Source: JAFKFH01 sp017307375
GTDB taxonomy: Bacteria > Pseudomonadota > Alphaproteobacteria > Ferrovibrionales > Ferrovibrionaceae
Length of the DNA stretch: 64,000 bases
Direction: 5' to 3'
Assembly: GCA_965229335.1 (NCBI GenBank)
Contig: OZ245874.1
Location: 5,766,001-5,830,000 of the forward strand
A program made the translations under genes and the position numbers. Of the stretch, positions 17,124-25,399 are shown piece by piece; position 1 is the stretch's first letter; every line of letters begins with the position of its first letter. A model generated the notes under the pieces. That model made no database searches. It was given only the letters and a program-made list of their open reading frames with translations, and was not told where the DNA came from.

Positions 17124-17837
17124 TTATTCGCGGTTGCCGAGCAGGCTCAGCAACAGCTGGAACAGGTTGATGAAGTTCAGGTACAGACTGACCGCGGCCA
17201 TCACGGCCTGCTTGGACTGGATGTCGGCCGCGTCGCCCTCGTAGAACTCCGACTTGATGCGCTGGGTGTCATAGGCGGTGAGGCCGACGAACACCAGCAC
17301 GCCGATAACCGACACGGCGAACTGCAGCGCAGTCGAGCCGATGAAGATGTTGACGATCGACGCCAGCATGATGCCGATCAGGCCCATCATCAGGAACGAG
17401 CCGAACTTCGACAAGTCGCGCTTGGTCGTGTAGCCGTACAGGCTCATCGCGCCGAACGTGGCGGCGGTGATGAAGAAGACCCGCGCGATCGAGGTCTGCG
17501 TATAGACCATGAAGATGGTCGACAGCGACAGCCCCATCGTCGCGACGAAGGCCCAGTAGAGGCCGTTGGTCGCCGCCGACGACATGCGGTTGATCCCGAA
17601 GCTCATCAGCAACAGGATGCCGATCGGCGCCAGCATCACCACCAGACCCAGCCCCGAGCCCATGAACGCCGCGGACCAGCCGAGGTTGTAGGCGGCGATC
17701 GCGACGATACCGGACAGCGCCAGGCCCGAGCCCATCAGGTTGTAGACGCGCAGCATGTAGCTGCGCAGCGCGACATCGATCGCGGCGCGATCGATGGTGC
17801 GGGTGCTACCCCACTGCGGTTGATACATCGTGCTCAT
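17124..17837 (-). CDS. Bax inhibitor-1/YccA family membrane protein
   Basis: A 237-residue protein with seven predicted membrane helices. The family signature is visible in LTAYDTQRIKSEFYEGD and in SLYLNFINLFQLLLSLLGNRE at the end. BI-1/YccA proteins are thought to be calcium-leak channels or FtsH modulators in the inner membrane. Start at the ATG 17837 is supported by AAGGGA 5 bases upstream; the frame extends further but lacks a good start signal. Upstream, TTGAAC (17903-17898) and ATATTG (17880-17875) with 17 bases between are a plausible promoter on the minus strand. Confidence 0.95.
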   Translation of the reverse strand: MSTMYQPQWGSTRTIDRAAIDVALRSYMLRVYNLMGSGLALSGIVAIAAYNLGWSAAFMGSGLGLVVMLAPIGILLLMSFGINRMSSAATNGLYWAFVATMGLSLSTIFMVYTQTSIARVFFITAATFGAMSLYGYTTKRDLSKFGSFLMMGLIGIMLASIVNIFIGSTALQFAVSVIGVLVFVGLTAYDTQRIKSEFYEGDAADIQSKQAVMAAVSLYLNFINLFQLLLSLLGNRE

Positions 17838-18115
17838 GGTCCATCCCTTGCAGAGATTGAGTCTCCCGAGACACCAATATGGAGCAATTGTCCGGAAGTT
17901 CAAGGGAAAGCACGGCCGAGTACGCGGGCAAGTCCGCCTAATTCATTGATTTATTTGGCATCCCTATGACCCGAGGCAAGTGCGGCCGGCAGCGCGACTG
18001 CTTCGCCGACGCCTGCGCGACGTCCCTCGGCATTGTGCTGCTGTACGAAGCCCATCACTTTGCCATAGCGACCTGGCCTGAGGCGGGTCGCATGATAGCA
18101 TGAGCGGCAAACATC
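17838..18115. other. intergenic region, no convincing gene
   Basis: Upstream of the BI-1 gene lies its probable promoter (17875-17903). The remainder up to the exporter leader shows no coding region I trust. A minus-strand frame of 80 codons (17951-18193) includes a CRSCY segment reminiscent of a haem motif, but the His is missing and the frame runs across the leader peptide and hairpin described below. Confidence 0.5.
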
Positions 18116-18126
18116 GGAGACACCGG

Positions 18127-18153
18127 ATGAGTGCCAAGGAAGCAGACCACTAA
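18127..18153 (+). CDS. leader peptide MSAKEADH, putative regulator of exporter translation
   Basis: An eight-codon open frame, ATG to TAA, with a strong ribosome-binding site GGAGA ending 6 bases before the ATG. The peptide MSAKEADH resembles the nine-residue leader of the plasmid cmlA gene (MSTSKNADK, from memory): same MS start and the same order K, A, D with a basic/polar end. The next gene is a CmlA/FloR-like exporter. A second in-frame ATG at 18100 would give a 17-codon peptide, but lacks a good ribosome-binding site. No function is proven for the peptide. Confidence 0.65.
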   Translation: MSAKEADH

Positions 18154-18238
18154 GCCGCAGCAACGCCTTCGTTGTTGCGGCCGTCTCCAGCACCCCATCC
18201 CGACGCCGGGCGGCCGCCTGAAGCCTTCATTCAAGCGG
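18154..18238 (+). promoter_or_regulatory. erm/cml-type translation attenuator (two competing hairpins)
   Basis: Immediately after the leader stop codon, GCCGCAGCAACG (18154-18165) and CGTTGTTGCGGC (18170-18181) form a 12-bp hairpin with a CCTT loop and one G-U pair. A second hairpin, 18214-18238, pairs CCGC and TGAA with TTCA and GCGG (one C-A mismatch) and includes the exporter's ribosome-binding sequence AGCGGA (18234-18239). The 3' arm of hairpin one (GCGGCCG, 18177-18183) is perfectly complementary to CGGCCGC (18211-18217), the 5' arm of hairpin two. Ribosome stalling in the leader could thus free the exporter start. Pairings are seen; the mechanism is inferred. Confidence 0.65.
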
Positions 18239-18248
18239 ATCTCTCATC

Positions 18249-19406
18249 ATGTCCTGGACCTATCGTCTGCCGGCGGCGCTGATGCTGCTGGCGCCGTTCA
18301 ACTTGCTCGCCTCTCTCGGGCTCGACATCTACCTGCCGGTCGTACCGCTGATGCCCGGCGCGCTGGCCTCCACCCCGGCCACAATCCAACTGACCCTGAC
18401 GCTCTACCTGATCATGCTGGGGCTCGGTCAGATGCTGTTCGGGCCGCTGTCCGACCGCGTCGGCCGGCGGCCGGTGCTGATCGGTGGCGTCGCCCTGTTC
18501 GCCGCCGCGTCCTTCGCCCTGGCTGCGACCTCGTCGGCCCCCTTGTTCCTCGCCCTGCGCCTCGCCCAGGCGGCCGGTGCCTCGGCCATGCTGGTGGCGC
18601 TGTTCGCCACCGTGCGCGACGTCTATGCCGGCCGGCCGGAAAGCACCGCGGTCTATGGCCTGCTGAACGCGATGCTGGCCTTCGTGCCGGCGCTGGGCCC
18701 GATCATCGGCGCGCTGGTCGCGCAGGCCTTCGGCTGGCGCGGGGTCTTCGTCGCCCTCGGCCTGCCGGCCATGGCGATGCTGGCAGTCGCGCTGGCGGCC
18801 TGGCATGAGACGCGGATGCCCGGTCCGGCCCGCACGGCTGTCGGACCGATCCTGCGGCACGGCGATTTCTGGCGCTACACGCTCGCCTTCGGCACCGCGA
18901 TGGGCACGTTCTTCGTGTTCTTCTCGACCGCGCCGCGCGTCCTGATCGGCCGCGCCGGTTTGTCCGAGATGGCATTCAGCCTGGCCTTCGCCACCGTCGC
19001 GCTGGTGATGATCGCGACCAGCCGGCTCGCCCGACCGCTGATCGCGCGCGCGGGCATCGCCGGCAGCGTGCGTCGCGGCATGGCGCTGCTGATCCTCGGC
19101 GCCGGGCTTCTGTGCCTCGGGCGGCTGTTGCCGGTCCCGTCGGTCTGGTCGTTCGTTCTGCCGATGTGGCCGATGGCTGCCGGCATCGTCATGACGGCGG
19201 CGGTGACGGCCAACGGCGCGTTGCGGGCATTCGACGACCGGGCAGGCACGGCCGTGGCGCTGCATTTCTGCGTCCAGAGCCTGATCACCGGCGTGATCGG
19301 CACGACCGCCGTCGTCATGCTGGACGGCGAGACGATCTGGCCGCTGGCCGCCTACGCCACCGGCATGGCGGCGCTGACGTTGATCGCGTTGCGACGACGG
19401 ACCTGA
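18249..19406 (+). CDS. CmlA/FloR-type phenicol exporter, MFS (DHA1) family
   Basis: A 385-residue, twelve-helix drug:H+ antiporter. The first 70 residues are close to those I recall for plasmid CmlA: FNLLASLGLDIYLPVVPLMP, then STPATIQLTLTLYLIMLGLG and QMLFGPLSDRVGRRPVLIGG. The GMGTFFVFFS-like segment in the middle (AMGTFFVFFSTAPRVLIGR) is also shared. Related Bcr/CflA proteins export chloramphenicol and florfenicol. Base composition matches the chromosome, so it looks resident and not recently acquired. A leader peptide and paired hairpins upstream suggest inducible translation. Drug specificity needs testing. Confidence 0.85.
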   Translation: MSWTYRLPAALMLLAPFNLLASLGLDIYLPVVPLMPGALASTPATIQLTLTLYLIMLGLGQMLFGPLSDRVGRRPVLIGGVALFAAASFALAATSSAPLFLALRLAQAAGASAMLVALFATVRDVYAGRPESTAVYGLLNAMLAFVPALGPIIGALVAQAFGWRGVFVALGLPAMAMLAVALAAWHETRMPGPARTAVGPILRHGDFWRYTLAFGTAMGTFFVFFSTAPRVLIGRAGLSEMAFSLAFATVALVMIATSRLARPLIARAGIAGSVRRGMALLILGAGLLCLGRLLPVPSVWSFVLPMWPMAAGIVMTAAVTANGALRAFDDRAGTAVALHFCVQSLITGVIGTTAVVMLDGETIWPLAAYATGMAALTLIALRRRT

Positions 19407-19412
19407 AGGCTT

Positions 19413-19439
19413 TGCCCGGCGGTCGTGCCGCCGGGCAAT
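19413..19439. terminator. bidirectional hairpin between convergent genes
   Basis: TTGCCCGGCGG and CCGCCGGGCAA form a perfect 11-bp stem around TCGTG between the exporter stop and the ABC permease stop. The T-runs are short on both sides, so it may work as a weak terminator for both genes. Confidence 0.65.
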
Positions 19440-19445
19440 TCCGTC

Positions 19446-21950
19446 TCAGGCGTGGCGCAGGGCCGGGGCCGGCCGTTCGCTGAGCGCCCGCCAGGTGCCG
19501 AGCAGGCCGAGCACCACGGTCAGCGCCGTGCCGCCGACCGCGGTGCCGATCATCGTCCAGGGCAGGAAGATCCACGGCGCCTTCATGACCTGCGTGACCA
19601 CGCCCCAGGCGACGGCCCAGCCGATCAGACCGGCCACCACCGCGGTGACGAGGCCGAGCAGCGCGTATTCCAGCAGATAGGCGCGCGCGATATCGGCCCG
19701 CGTCGCCCCCAGCACCTTGAAGATCACCGCTTCGCGCACCCGCCGGCGATGCCCCGCCGCGATCGCACCGCCGAGCACGAGCAGGCCTGCCACCAGCGTC
19801 ACCGCCGCGGCGCCGCGCACCGCGGCACCCACGGCGGCGATCAGGGTCTGGGCCTGATCGATCGCTTCCTTCAGGCGGATCGCCGAGATGTTGGCGTAGC
19901 GGTCGGTCACGGCGCGAAAGATCGCATCCTCCGCCGCCGGGTCGGCCTTGACCGTGGCGATATGCGTATGCGGCGCCGCCTCCAGCACCCCGGGCGAAAA
20001 GATCAGGACGAAGTTCAGCGAGAACGAAGTCCAGTCGAGCTTGCGCAGCGAGGCGATGGTCGCCTCCATCTCGCGCCCCAGCACGTTGACGGTAATCCGG
20101 TCGCCCACCTTCAGGCCCAGCCCCTTGGCGGCCTCGGCCTCCAGCGAGACCAGCGGCGGCCCCTTGTAGTCGGCCGGCCACCAGGCGCCCTCGACGATTT
20201 CGTTGTTGTCGGGCAGGGCTGCCGAATAGGTCAGGCCGCGATCGCCGCGCAGCACCCAGCGCTGTTCGGGCGAGGCCGAGATCTTGTCGGCCGGAACGCC
20301 GTTGACCTGCGAGATGCGGCCGCGCAGCGACGCCACCCGCCGGATCTCGCCGGCGCCGGGCACGGCCTTGACCGTCTGCTCGAATCCCTCGACCTGGTCG
20401 GGCTGGATATCGACGAAGAAGAACGAGGGCGCCTCCTTGGGCAGGCGTTCGTCGATCTGGCGGGCGAGATTGCCCTGGATGAGCACGATGCCGACGAGCA
20501 GGGTCAGGCCCAGGCCGAGCGACAGCACGACGCTGGCCGTCGCCGAACCCGGCCGATGCAGGCTGGTGACGGCAAAGCGCAGCGCGGTCGATCGCGGCCG
20601 CCCGGCCCGTCGGGCCAGGACCTGGACCAGCGTGGCCGCCAGCCGCAGCACGACAAAACTGGCGATGGCACCGCCGACGAACATCAGGGCGAAGCGCCGC
20701 TCGTCGGTCGTCGCCACGGCAACAGTGGCGGCAAGTCCCAGGGCCGCCAGCATCGCCCCGAGATAGACCGGCCGCGGCCAGCGACGGGCCGGGGCGACGA
20801 GATCGCGGAACAGCCCGGCCGGCGCCACGTCGCGGGCACGTGCCAGCGGCCACAGCGCGAAGGCCAAGGCGATCAGGAGGCCATAGAGCAGCGCCAGGCC
20901 GAGCGCCCGGGGATAGATGCCCAGTTCGACCGGAATCGGCATCATGTCGCCGATCAGCCGCACCAGCAGCACCGGCAGCGCCGCGCCGAGGCCCAGCCCG
21001 ATCATGATGCCGATCAGCGCCAGGATCAGGATCTGCACCAGATAGATGCGGAAGATGTCGGCGCCCGAGGCACCGAGGCATTTCAGCGTCGCGATCGTCG
21101 CGGTCTTGCCTTCGAGATAGGCCCGCGTGGCATTGCCGACACCGACGCCGCCGACCAGCAGCGCGGTCAGGCCGACCAGCACCAGGAACAGCCCGACCCG
21201 GTCGAAGAACTGGCGCAGGCCGGGGCTGGCATTGCGCCAGTCGCGCACCCTCCAGCCGGCATCGGGGAACTTTGTCTTGGCCTCGTTCATCACCGCGGAA
21301 TCGAGGCGGTCGGGCGGCAGGGCCAGACGGTACTGGTAGTAGATCAGGCTGCCCGGGGTGATCAGCCCGGTCCGTTCCAGCGCCGCCGTCGCCATCAGCA
21401 CGCGGGGACCGAGCGTAAGCCCCTCTGTCGCCCGGTCGGCCTCGCGCACCACGCGGGCCCGGACCGTCAGCGCCTCGTCGCCGACCGTCAGCTTGTCGCC
21501 CACCTTGATGCCGAGACGCCCGAGCAGGGTTTCGTCGACCGCGACGCCGCCGTCGCGGAAGGCATCGGCCAGCGGCATCGGCGGGTCGAGCTGGACCGAC
21601 CCGTAGAGCGGATAGGCCTGGTCGGCGGACTTGATCTCGACCAGGGTCCGGCGGTCGCCGGCATGGGCCATCGCCCGCATCTGCAGCACGGTGGAGACCT
21701 TGCCCTGCGCGTTCAGCCAGGCGAGTTCCTCGTCACTGGCCGAGCGATGGATCAGGCGGAATTCGACGTCGCCGCCCAGCAGGCCGCGGCCATCGCGCGA
21801 CAGGCTGGTATCGATACCCTGTGACAGCGAGGCGACGCCGGCGATGGCGGCCACGCCAAGGGCGAGGCAGGCCAGGAAGACGTAGAAGCCCTTCAGGCCG
21901 CCGCGCAGTTCGCGCAGCGCATAGCGGAAGGCGAGGCCGAGCGAACCCAT
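19446..21950 (-). CDS. ABC transporter permease, YbbP/FtsX type
   Basis: An 834-residue permease with two FtsX-like halves. The N-terminal helix is in YALRELRGGLKGFYVFLACLALG, a large periplasmic MacB-like domain follows, and FtsX core helices appear near LFLVLVGLTALLVGGVGVGNATRAYLEGKTATIATLKCLGA and again near the C-terminus (AVIFKVLGATRADIARAYLLEY). This is the YbbP organisation. Such transporters are linked to envelope lipid or lipoprotein handling or to export of hydrophobic compounds. It partners the ATPase gene directly upstream, sharing a TGATG stop-start overlap at 21948-21952. Confidence 0.92.
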   Translation of the reverse strand: MGSLGLAFRYALRELRGGLKGFYVFLACLALGVAAIAGVASLSQGIDTSLSRDGRGLLGGDVEFRLIHRSASDEELAWLNAQGKVSTVLQMRAMAHAGDRRTLVEIKSADQAYPLYGSVQLDPPMPLADAFRDGGVAVDETLLGRLGIKVGDKLTVGDEALTVRARVVREADRATEGLTLGPRVLMATAALERTGLITPGSLIYYQYRLALPPDRLDSAVMNEAKTKFPDAGWRVRDWRNASPGLRQFFDRVGLFLVLVGLTALLVGGVGVGNATRAYLEGKTATIATLKCLGASGADIFRIYLVQILILALIGIMIGLGLGAALPVLLVRLIGDMMPIPVELGIYPRALGLALLYGLLIALAFALWPLARARDVAPAGLFRDLVAPARRWPRPVYLGAMLAALGLAATVAVATTDERRFALMFVGGAIASFVVLRLAATLVQVLARRAGRPRSTALRFAVTSLHRPGSATASVVLSLGLGLTLLVGIVLIQGNLARQIDERLPKEAPSFFFVDIQPDQVEGFEQTVKAVPGAGEIRRVASLRGRISQVNGVPADKISASPEQRWVLRGDRGLTYSAALPDNNEIVEGAWWPADYKGPPLVSLEAEAAKGLGLKVGDRITVNVLGREMEATIASLRKLDWTSFSLNFVLIFSPGVLEAAPHTHIATVKADPAAEDAIFRAVTDRYANISAIRLKEAIDQAQTLIAAVGAAVRGAAAVTLVAGLLVLGGAIAAGHRRRVREAVIFKVLGATRADIARAYLLEYALLGLVTAVVAGLIGWAVAWGVVTQVMKAPWIFLPWTMIGTAVGGTALTVVLGLLGTWRALSERPAPALRHA

Positions 21951-22627
21951 CAGGCCACCACCCGGCCATCCTCGATGCGGACGACCCGGTCGCAGGCGGC
22001 GGCAAGGCCCGGATCATGGGTGATCAGGATCATTGTCGATCCCTTGGCCCGGCGCAGCGAGAACATCAGATCGACGATGCCCTTGCCCGTATTGCCGTCG
22101 AGATTGCCGGTCGGTTCGTCGGCCAGCAACAGCTTGGGCATCGAGGCGACGGCACGGGCCAGCGCCACGCGCTGCTGTTCGCCGCCCGAAAGCTGGGCCG
22201 GGTAATGGTCGTGGCGATGGCCGAGGCCGACGGCGTCGAGCTCGGCCCGGGCAAGGTCGAGCGCGTCGCGCCGCCCGGCCAGTTCCATCGGCACCGCGAC
22301 GTTCTCCAGCGCCGTCATCGTCGGGATCAGATGAAAGGATTGAAAGACGATGCCGAGCGTATCGCGGCGGAACAGCGCCAACTGGTCTTCGCCCAGCGCC
22401 GAGAGATCGCGGCCGGCGACCGACACGCGGCCGGCCGAGGCTTTCTCGAGGCCGGCCATGATCGCCAGCATCGTCGACTTGCCCGACCCCGACGGGCCGA
22501 CGATGCCGACGGTCTCGCCCTGGCCGACCTGGAAGGTGACCCCCCTGAGGATGTTTACCGGTCCGGCGGCGCTGGTGAGGGTGAGATGGACATCGGCCAG
22601 GTCGACCATCAACGGCGAGGCGGTCAT
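21950..22627 (-). CDS. ABC transporter ATP-binding protein, YbbA/LolD type
   Basis: A 225-residue ATPase with Walker A GPSGSGKST, signature LSGGEQQRVALARA, Walker B LLLADEPTGNLD and the H-loop ITHDPGLA. The set and the length are those of the MacB/LolD/YbbA group, which pair with FtsX-like permeases. Translation is coupled to the downstream permease gene by a one-base stop-start overlap. The pair probably forms the complete transporter; there is no membrane-fusion gene next to it. Confidence 0.95.
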   Translation of the reverse strand: MTASPLMVDLADVHLTLTSAAGPVNILRGVTFQVGQGETVGIVGPSGSGKSTMLAIMAGLEKASAGRVSVAGRDLSALGEDQLALFRRDTLGIVFQSFHLIPTMTALENVAVPMELAGRRDALDLARAELDAVGLGHRHDHYPAQLSGGEQQRVALARAVASMPKLLLADEPTGNLDGNTGKGIVDLMFSLRRAKGSTMILITHDPGLAAACDRVVRIEDGRVVA

Positions 22628-22724
22628 CGATTTCCTTTCGGGATCGCAGTCTGCGGCAGGAAAGCATGACTATGGCAGGCATGCATGTCCGTTCAATGCC
22701 GCTTCCGGTGCAATGTGATCGCCG

Positions 22725-23621
22725 TCACGCGATCTGGCGGTGCAGCCAGTCGCGAAAACGGCGCAACCGCGGGGTATCGGCGGCGCCTTGCGCGGCGACC
22801 AGCCAGTAGGACGATTCGTCGGGAATCTGCGGCTCGCAGACCGCGACCAGGCGGCCGTCGGCCAGTTCGGGCCCGATCAGCGCCAGCCGGCCGAGCGCCA
22901 CGCCCTGGCCGGCCAGGGCGGCCTGGATCACGACATTGTAATCGCCGAGCTGGCGCTCCTCGCGTCCGCGCGCGCCACCAATGCCGGCCGTTTCGAGCCA
23001 GAAGGCCCAGGAATCGCGGCGGGTGGCGTGCAGCAGCACGCCTCGGGTCAGGTCGCGCGGCCGCTTCAGCCGGTTCTGTGCGATATAGGCCGGCGTCGCT
23101 ACCGGCACGATCTGCTCGCCCATCAGCCGTTCGGCCCGGCAATCGGGCCAGCCGCCGGGACCGTAGCGCAACGCCGCCTCGGCGCGGGGCGACGGAAACT
23201 GAATGAGGTCGTGGCTGGGGTCGAGTTCGATCACGAGGCCTTTCGGCGGGTCCGCGGCAAGGCGCGGCATCAGCCAGCGGGCGGCAAACGACGGCAGCGC
23301 GGAAATCACCAGCCGGTCGGGGCGCTGTTCCGACCGGATCGCCGCCGTGCCGCGGGCGATGACCGCCAATCCGTCCTGCACGGCCGCCAGATAGCGCCGG
23401 CCGGCGGGGGTCAGAGCCACGGCGCGGATCCGCCGCTCGAACAGCCGCGCGCCCAGGACCTGCTCCAGCCCCCGGATGCGGCGGCTGACCGCGCCTTGCG
23501 TCACCCCGAGCTCGGCTGCGGCAAGGGTGAACGACAGGTGCCGTCCCGCCGCCTCGAAGGCGCGCAACGCATCGAGGCTCGGCAAGCGCCAGGCGGCAAT
23601 GGATGACTGCAGATCATGCAT
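22725..23621 (-). CDS. LysR family regulator, GcvA-like
   Basis: A 298-residue LysR protein with the GcvA-type start LPSLDALRAFEAAGRHLSFTLAAAELGVTQGAVSRRIRGLE (positions about 13-53; motif split as LPSLDALRAFEAAGRHLSF and AAAELGVTQGAVSRRI). The effector domain follows with FPSPRAEAALRYGPGGWPDC. It is divergent from a class V aminotransferase gene, separated by 105 bases that hold a perfect 14-bp palindrome. That gene is the most likely target. Confidence 0.92.
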   Translation of the reverse strand: MHDLQSSIAAWRLPSLDALRAFEAAGRHLSFTLAAAELGVTQGAVSRRIRGLEQVLGARLFERRIRAVALTPAGRRYLAAVQDGLAVIARGTAAIRSEQRPDRLVISALPSFAARWLMPRLAADPPKGLVIELDPSHDLIQFPSPRAEAALRYGPGGWPDCRAERLMGEQIVPVATPAYIAQNRLKRPRDLTRGVLLHATRRDSWAFWLETAGIGGARGREERQLGDYNVVIQAALAGQGVALGRLALIGPELADGRLVAVCEPQIPDESSYWLVAAQGAADTPRLRRFRDWLHRQIA

Positions 23622-23673
23622 GACCGCGCGAGGATCGTTTGTGTTCCCGGTTCGGTCAATTGCACAATCCGCC

Positions 23674-23687
23674 TTCCTGATCAGGAA
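23674..23687. promoter_or_regulatory. 14-bp perfect palindrome in divergent promoter region
   Basis: TTCCTGATCAGGAA lies about midway between the LysR start (23621) and the aminotransferase start (23727). Its symmetry and position fit an operator, perhaps for the divergent LysR, although LysR sites are usually less symmetrical. No direct proof. Confidence 0.4.
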
Positions 23688-23726
23688 ATCCCACTAAGAA
23701 GTCGTTGCACTGCCCGAGGTACCCCG

Positions 23727-24896
23727 ATGGACGAACTGATCGCGCGGCTGCGCCGCCAGACACCGGGCTGCGCGCGTGTCATCCACCTGAACAACGCAGG
23801 GGCGGCCCTGCCCGCCACCCCCGTGCTGGACGCGGTGCACGCCCATCTGGCGCTGGAGGCCGAGATCGGCCCGATGGAGGCCGGCGAGCGGATGGCGGAC
23901 CGCTTCGCGGCGTTGCATCCGTTGGCCGCGCGGCTGCTGGGCGCTGCGCCAGACGAGATCGCGCTGACCGATTCGGTGACCCGCGGCTGGCAGCACGCCT
24001 TTGCCAGCCTGCCGCTGAAGCCCGGCGCCCGCCTGCTGACCCACCGCAGCGAATGGGCCGGCAACCTGGCGAGCCTCAATCGCCGGGCCGCCGAGATCGG
24101 CGGCAGCGTCGAGATCATTCCCTCCGATGCCGACGGCACGGTCTCGCTCGCGGCGCTGGAGGCGATGATCGACGAACGGGTGGGCCTGATCGCGCTGACC
24201 TGGGCGCCGGCCAATGGCGGGCTGCTGAACGATGCCGCCGGCGTCGGACGGATCGCCCGGTCCGCCGGCATTCCCTATCTGGTCGATGCCGCGCAGGTCG
24301 TCGGGCAATGGCCGGTCGACGTCGCCGCGCTGCAATGCGACTTCCTCGCCTGCAACGGCCGCAAGCACCTGCGGGCGCCACGCGGCACCGGGCTGCTCTA
24401 TGTCGGCCGGGCCATTCGGGCACGGATCGAGCCGCCGCACCTCGATGCCTGGTCGGCACCCTGGCCCGACCAGCAGCCCCGTGGCGATGCCCGCGCCTTC
24501 GAGGCGACCGAAGCGGCGGCGGCGATGCGTCTGGGGCTCGGTGTCGCCATCGAGCAGGCCCTGGCCCTCGGCCTCGACTGGATCGCCGCGCGGATCGCGC
24601 TGCTGGCCGGGCGGGCGCGCGACGGCCTGGCACGGCTGCCCGGGGTGACCGTCCGCGACCTCGGCACCGTCCGGACCGGCATCGTATCGTTCACGGTTGA
24701 CGGCGTCGCGCCGCAGGAGCTGCGCAGACGGCTGGCGGCCGAGGGCATCAATCTCGGCGCCAACGGCCGGACCTACACCCCGCTGGACCTGATCGCCCGC
24801 GATCTCGGCGACCTGATGCGGCTGAGCCCGAGCTACTACAACACCGAGGACGAGATCGACCGGGCGATCGAGGCGGTCGGCCGCCTCGGCCGTTGA
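23727..24896 (+). CDS. class V aminotransferase / cysteine desulfurase-like PLP enzyme
   Basis: A 389-residue fold-type I PLP enzyme. The start INLNNAG-like motif (RVIHLNNAGAALP), the aspartate in YLVDAAQVVGQWPVD and the Schiff-base lysine in CNGRKHLRAPRGTGLLYVG are all visible. The NGRKH version of the lysine motif and lack of the IscS cysteine loop point to a class V aminotransferase or lyase, not an Fe-S cluster desulfurase. Reaction unknown. Start at 23727 is preceded by GAGGTACCCC. Its stop overlaps the frame upstream of the next lipoprotein gene. Confidence 0.85.
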   Translation: MDELIARLRRQTPGCARVIHLNNAGAALPATPVLDAVHAHLALEAEIGPMEAGERMADRFAALHPLAARLLGAAPDEIALTDSVTRGWQHAFASLPLKPGARLLTHRSEWAGNLASLNRRAAEIGGSVEIIPSDADGTVSLAALEAMIDERVGLIALTWAPANGGLLNDAAGVGRIARSAGIPYLVDAAQVVGQWPVDVAALQCDFLACNGRKHLRAPRGTGLLYVGRAIRARIEPPHLDAWSAPWPDQQPRGDARAFEATEAAAAMRLGLGVAIEQALALGLDWIAARIALLAGRARDGLARLPGVTVRDLGTVRTGIVSFTVDGVAPQELRRRLAAEGINLGANGRTYTPLDLIARDLGDLMRLSPSYYNTEDEIDRAIEAVGRLGR

Positions 24897-24928
24897 CGCG
24901 GGGGGCGGAGCCGGCCGATCCTGCCGGC

Positions 24929-25399
24929 ATGTCCGCCCAGCCGCCGATACCAGTCCGCCGTACGATCCTGCTGCTTCTGGCGGCAAGCCTTGCCGCCTGC
25001 GGCACCCCGGTGCCGATCAAGGAGAAATTCCCGCCCGCGCCGATCGGAACCGGCGCGACCCTGGCCGGCACGGTCAGCTATGGTGAACCGGTCGTGCTGC
25101 CCGACGGCGCAGTGGTCGAGGTGCGCCTGCAGGACATGTCGCGGGCCGACGGCGCGACCTTCCTGCTCGGCCGCGGCCGCAGCCCCGCCGCCGGGCTGCA
25201 GGGCAATATTTCCTACAGCCTCAGCTACGATCCCGCCCGCATCCAGCCCGGCGGCCAATACGGCCTGACCGCGCGGATCGAGGTGGGCAACCAGATCCTG
25301 TTCGTCAGTGGCGACCCGGTGCCGGTGCTGACCGGCGACGACCGCCAGGACCATGCCGGCCGGGCGAACATCCGGGTCAGGCCGGCGGCGAAACGCTGA
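24929..25399 (+). CDS. YbaY-like lipoprotein (first of two)
   Basis: A 156-residue lipoprotein. After a basic start (PPIPVRRTILLLLAASLAAC) the lipobox LAAC gives the acylated Cys. The mature part has the YbaY/YscW-type beta domain: LAGTVSYGEPVVLPDGAVVEVRLQD, then NISYSLSYDPARIQPGGQYGLTARIEV. In other bacteria YbaY proteins are small outer-membrane lipoproteins; the YscW relatives assist secretin insertion. I chose the ATG at 24929 because it places the signal peptide correctly. Its end overlaps the sigma factor gene on the other strand by 23 bases. Confidence 0.85.
   Translation: MSAQPPIPVRRTILLLLAASLAACGTPVPIKEKFPPAPIGTGATLAGTVSYGEPVVLPDGAVVEVRLQDMSRADGATFLLGRGRSPAAGLQGNISYSLSYDPARIQPGGQYGLTARIEVGNQILFVSGDPVPVLTGDDRQDHAGRANIRVRPAAKR

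Noticed and set aside
17951..18193. Minus-strand frame of 80 codons with CRSCY, possibly a small haem protein
   Set aside because: The haem motif needs CxxCH and here has Tyr; the frame crosses the leader peptide and attenuator on the other strand and has no ribosome-binding site that I can see.
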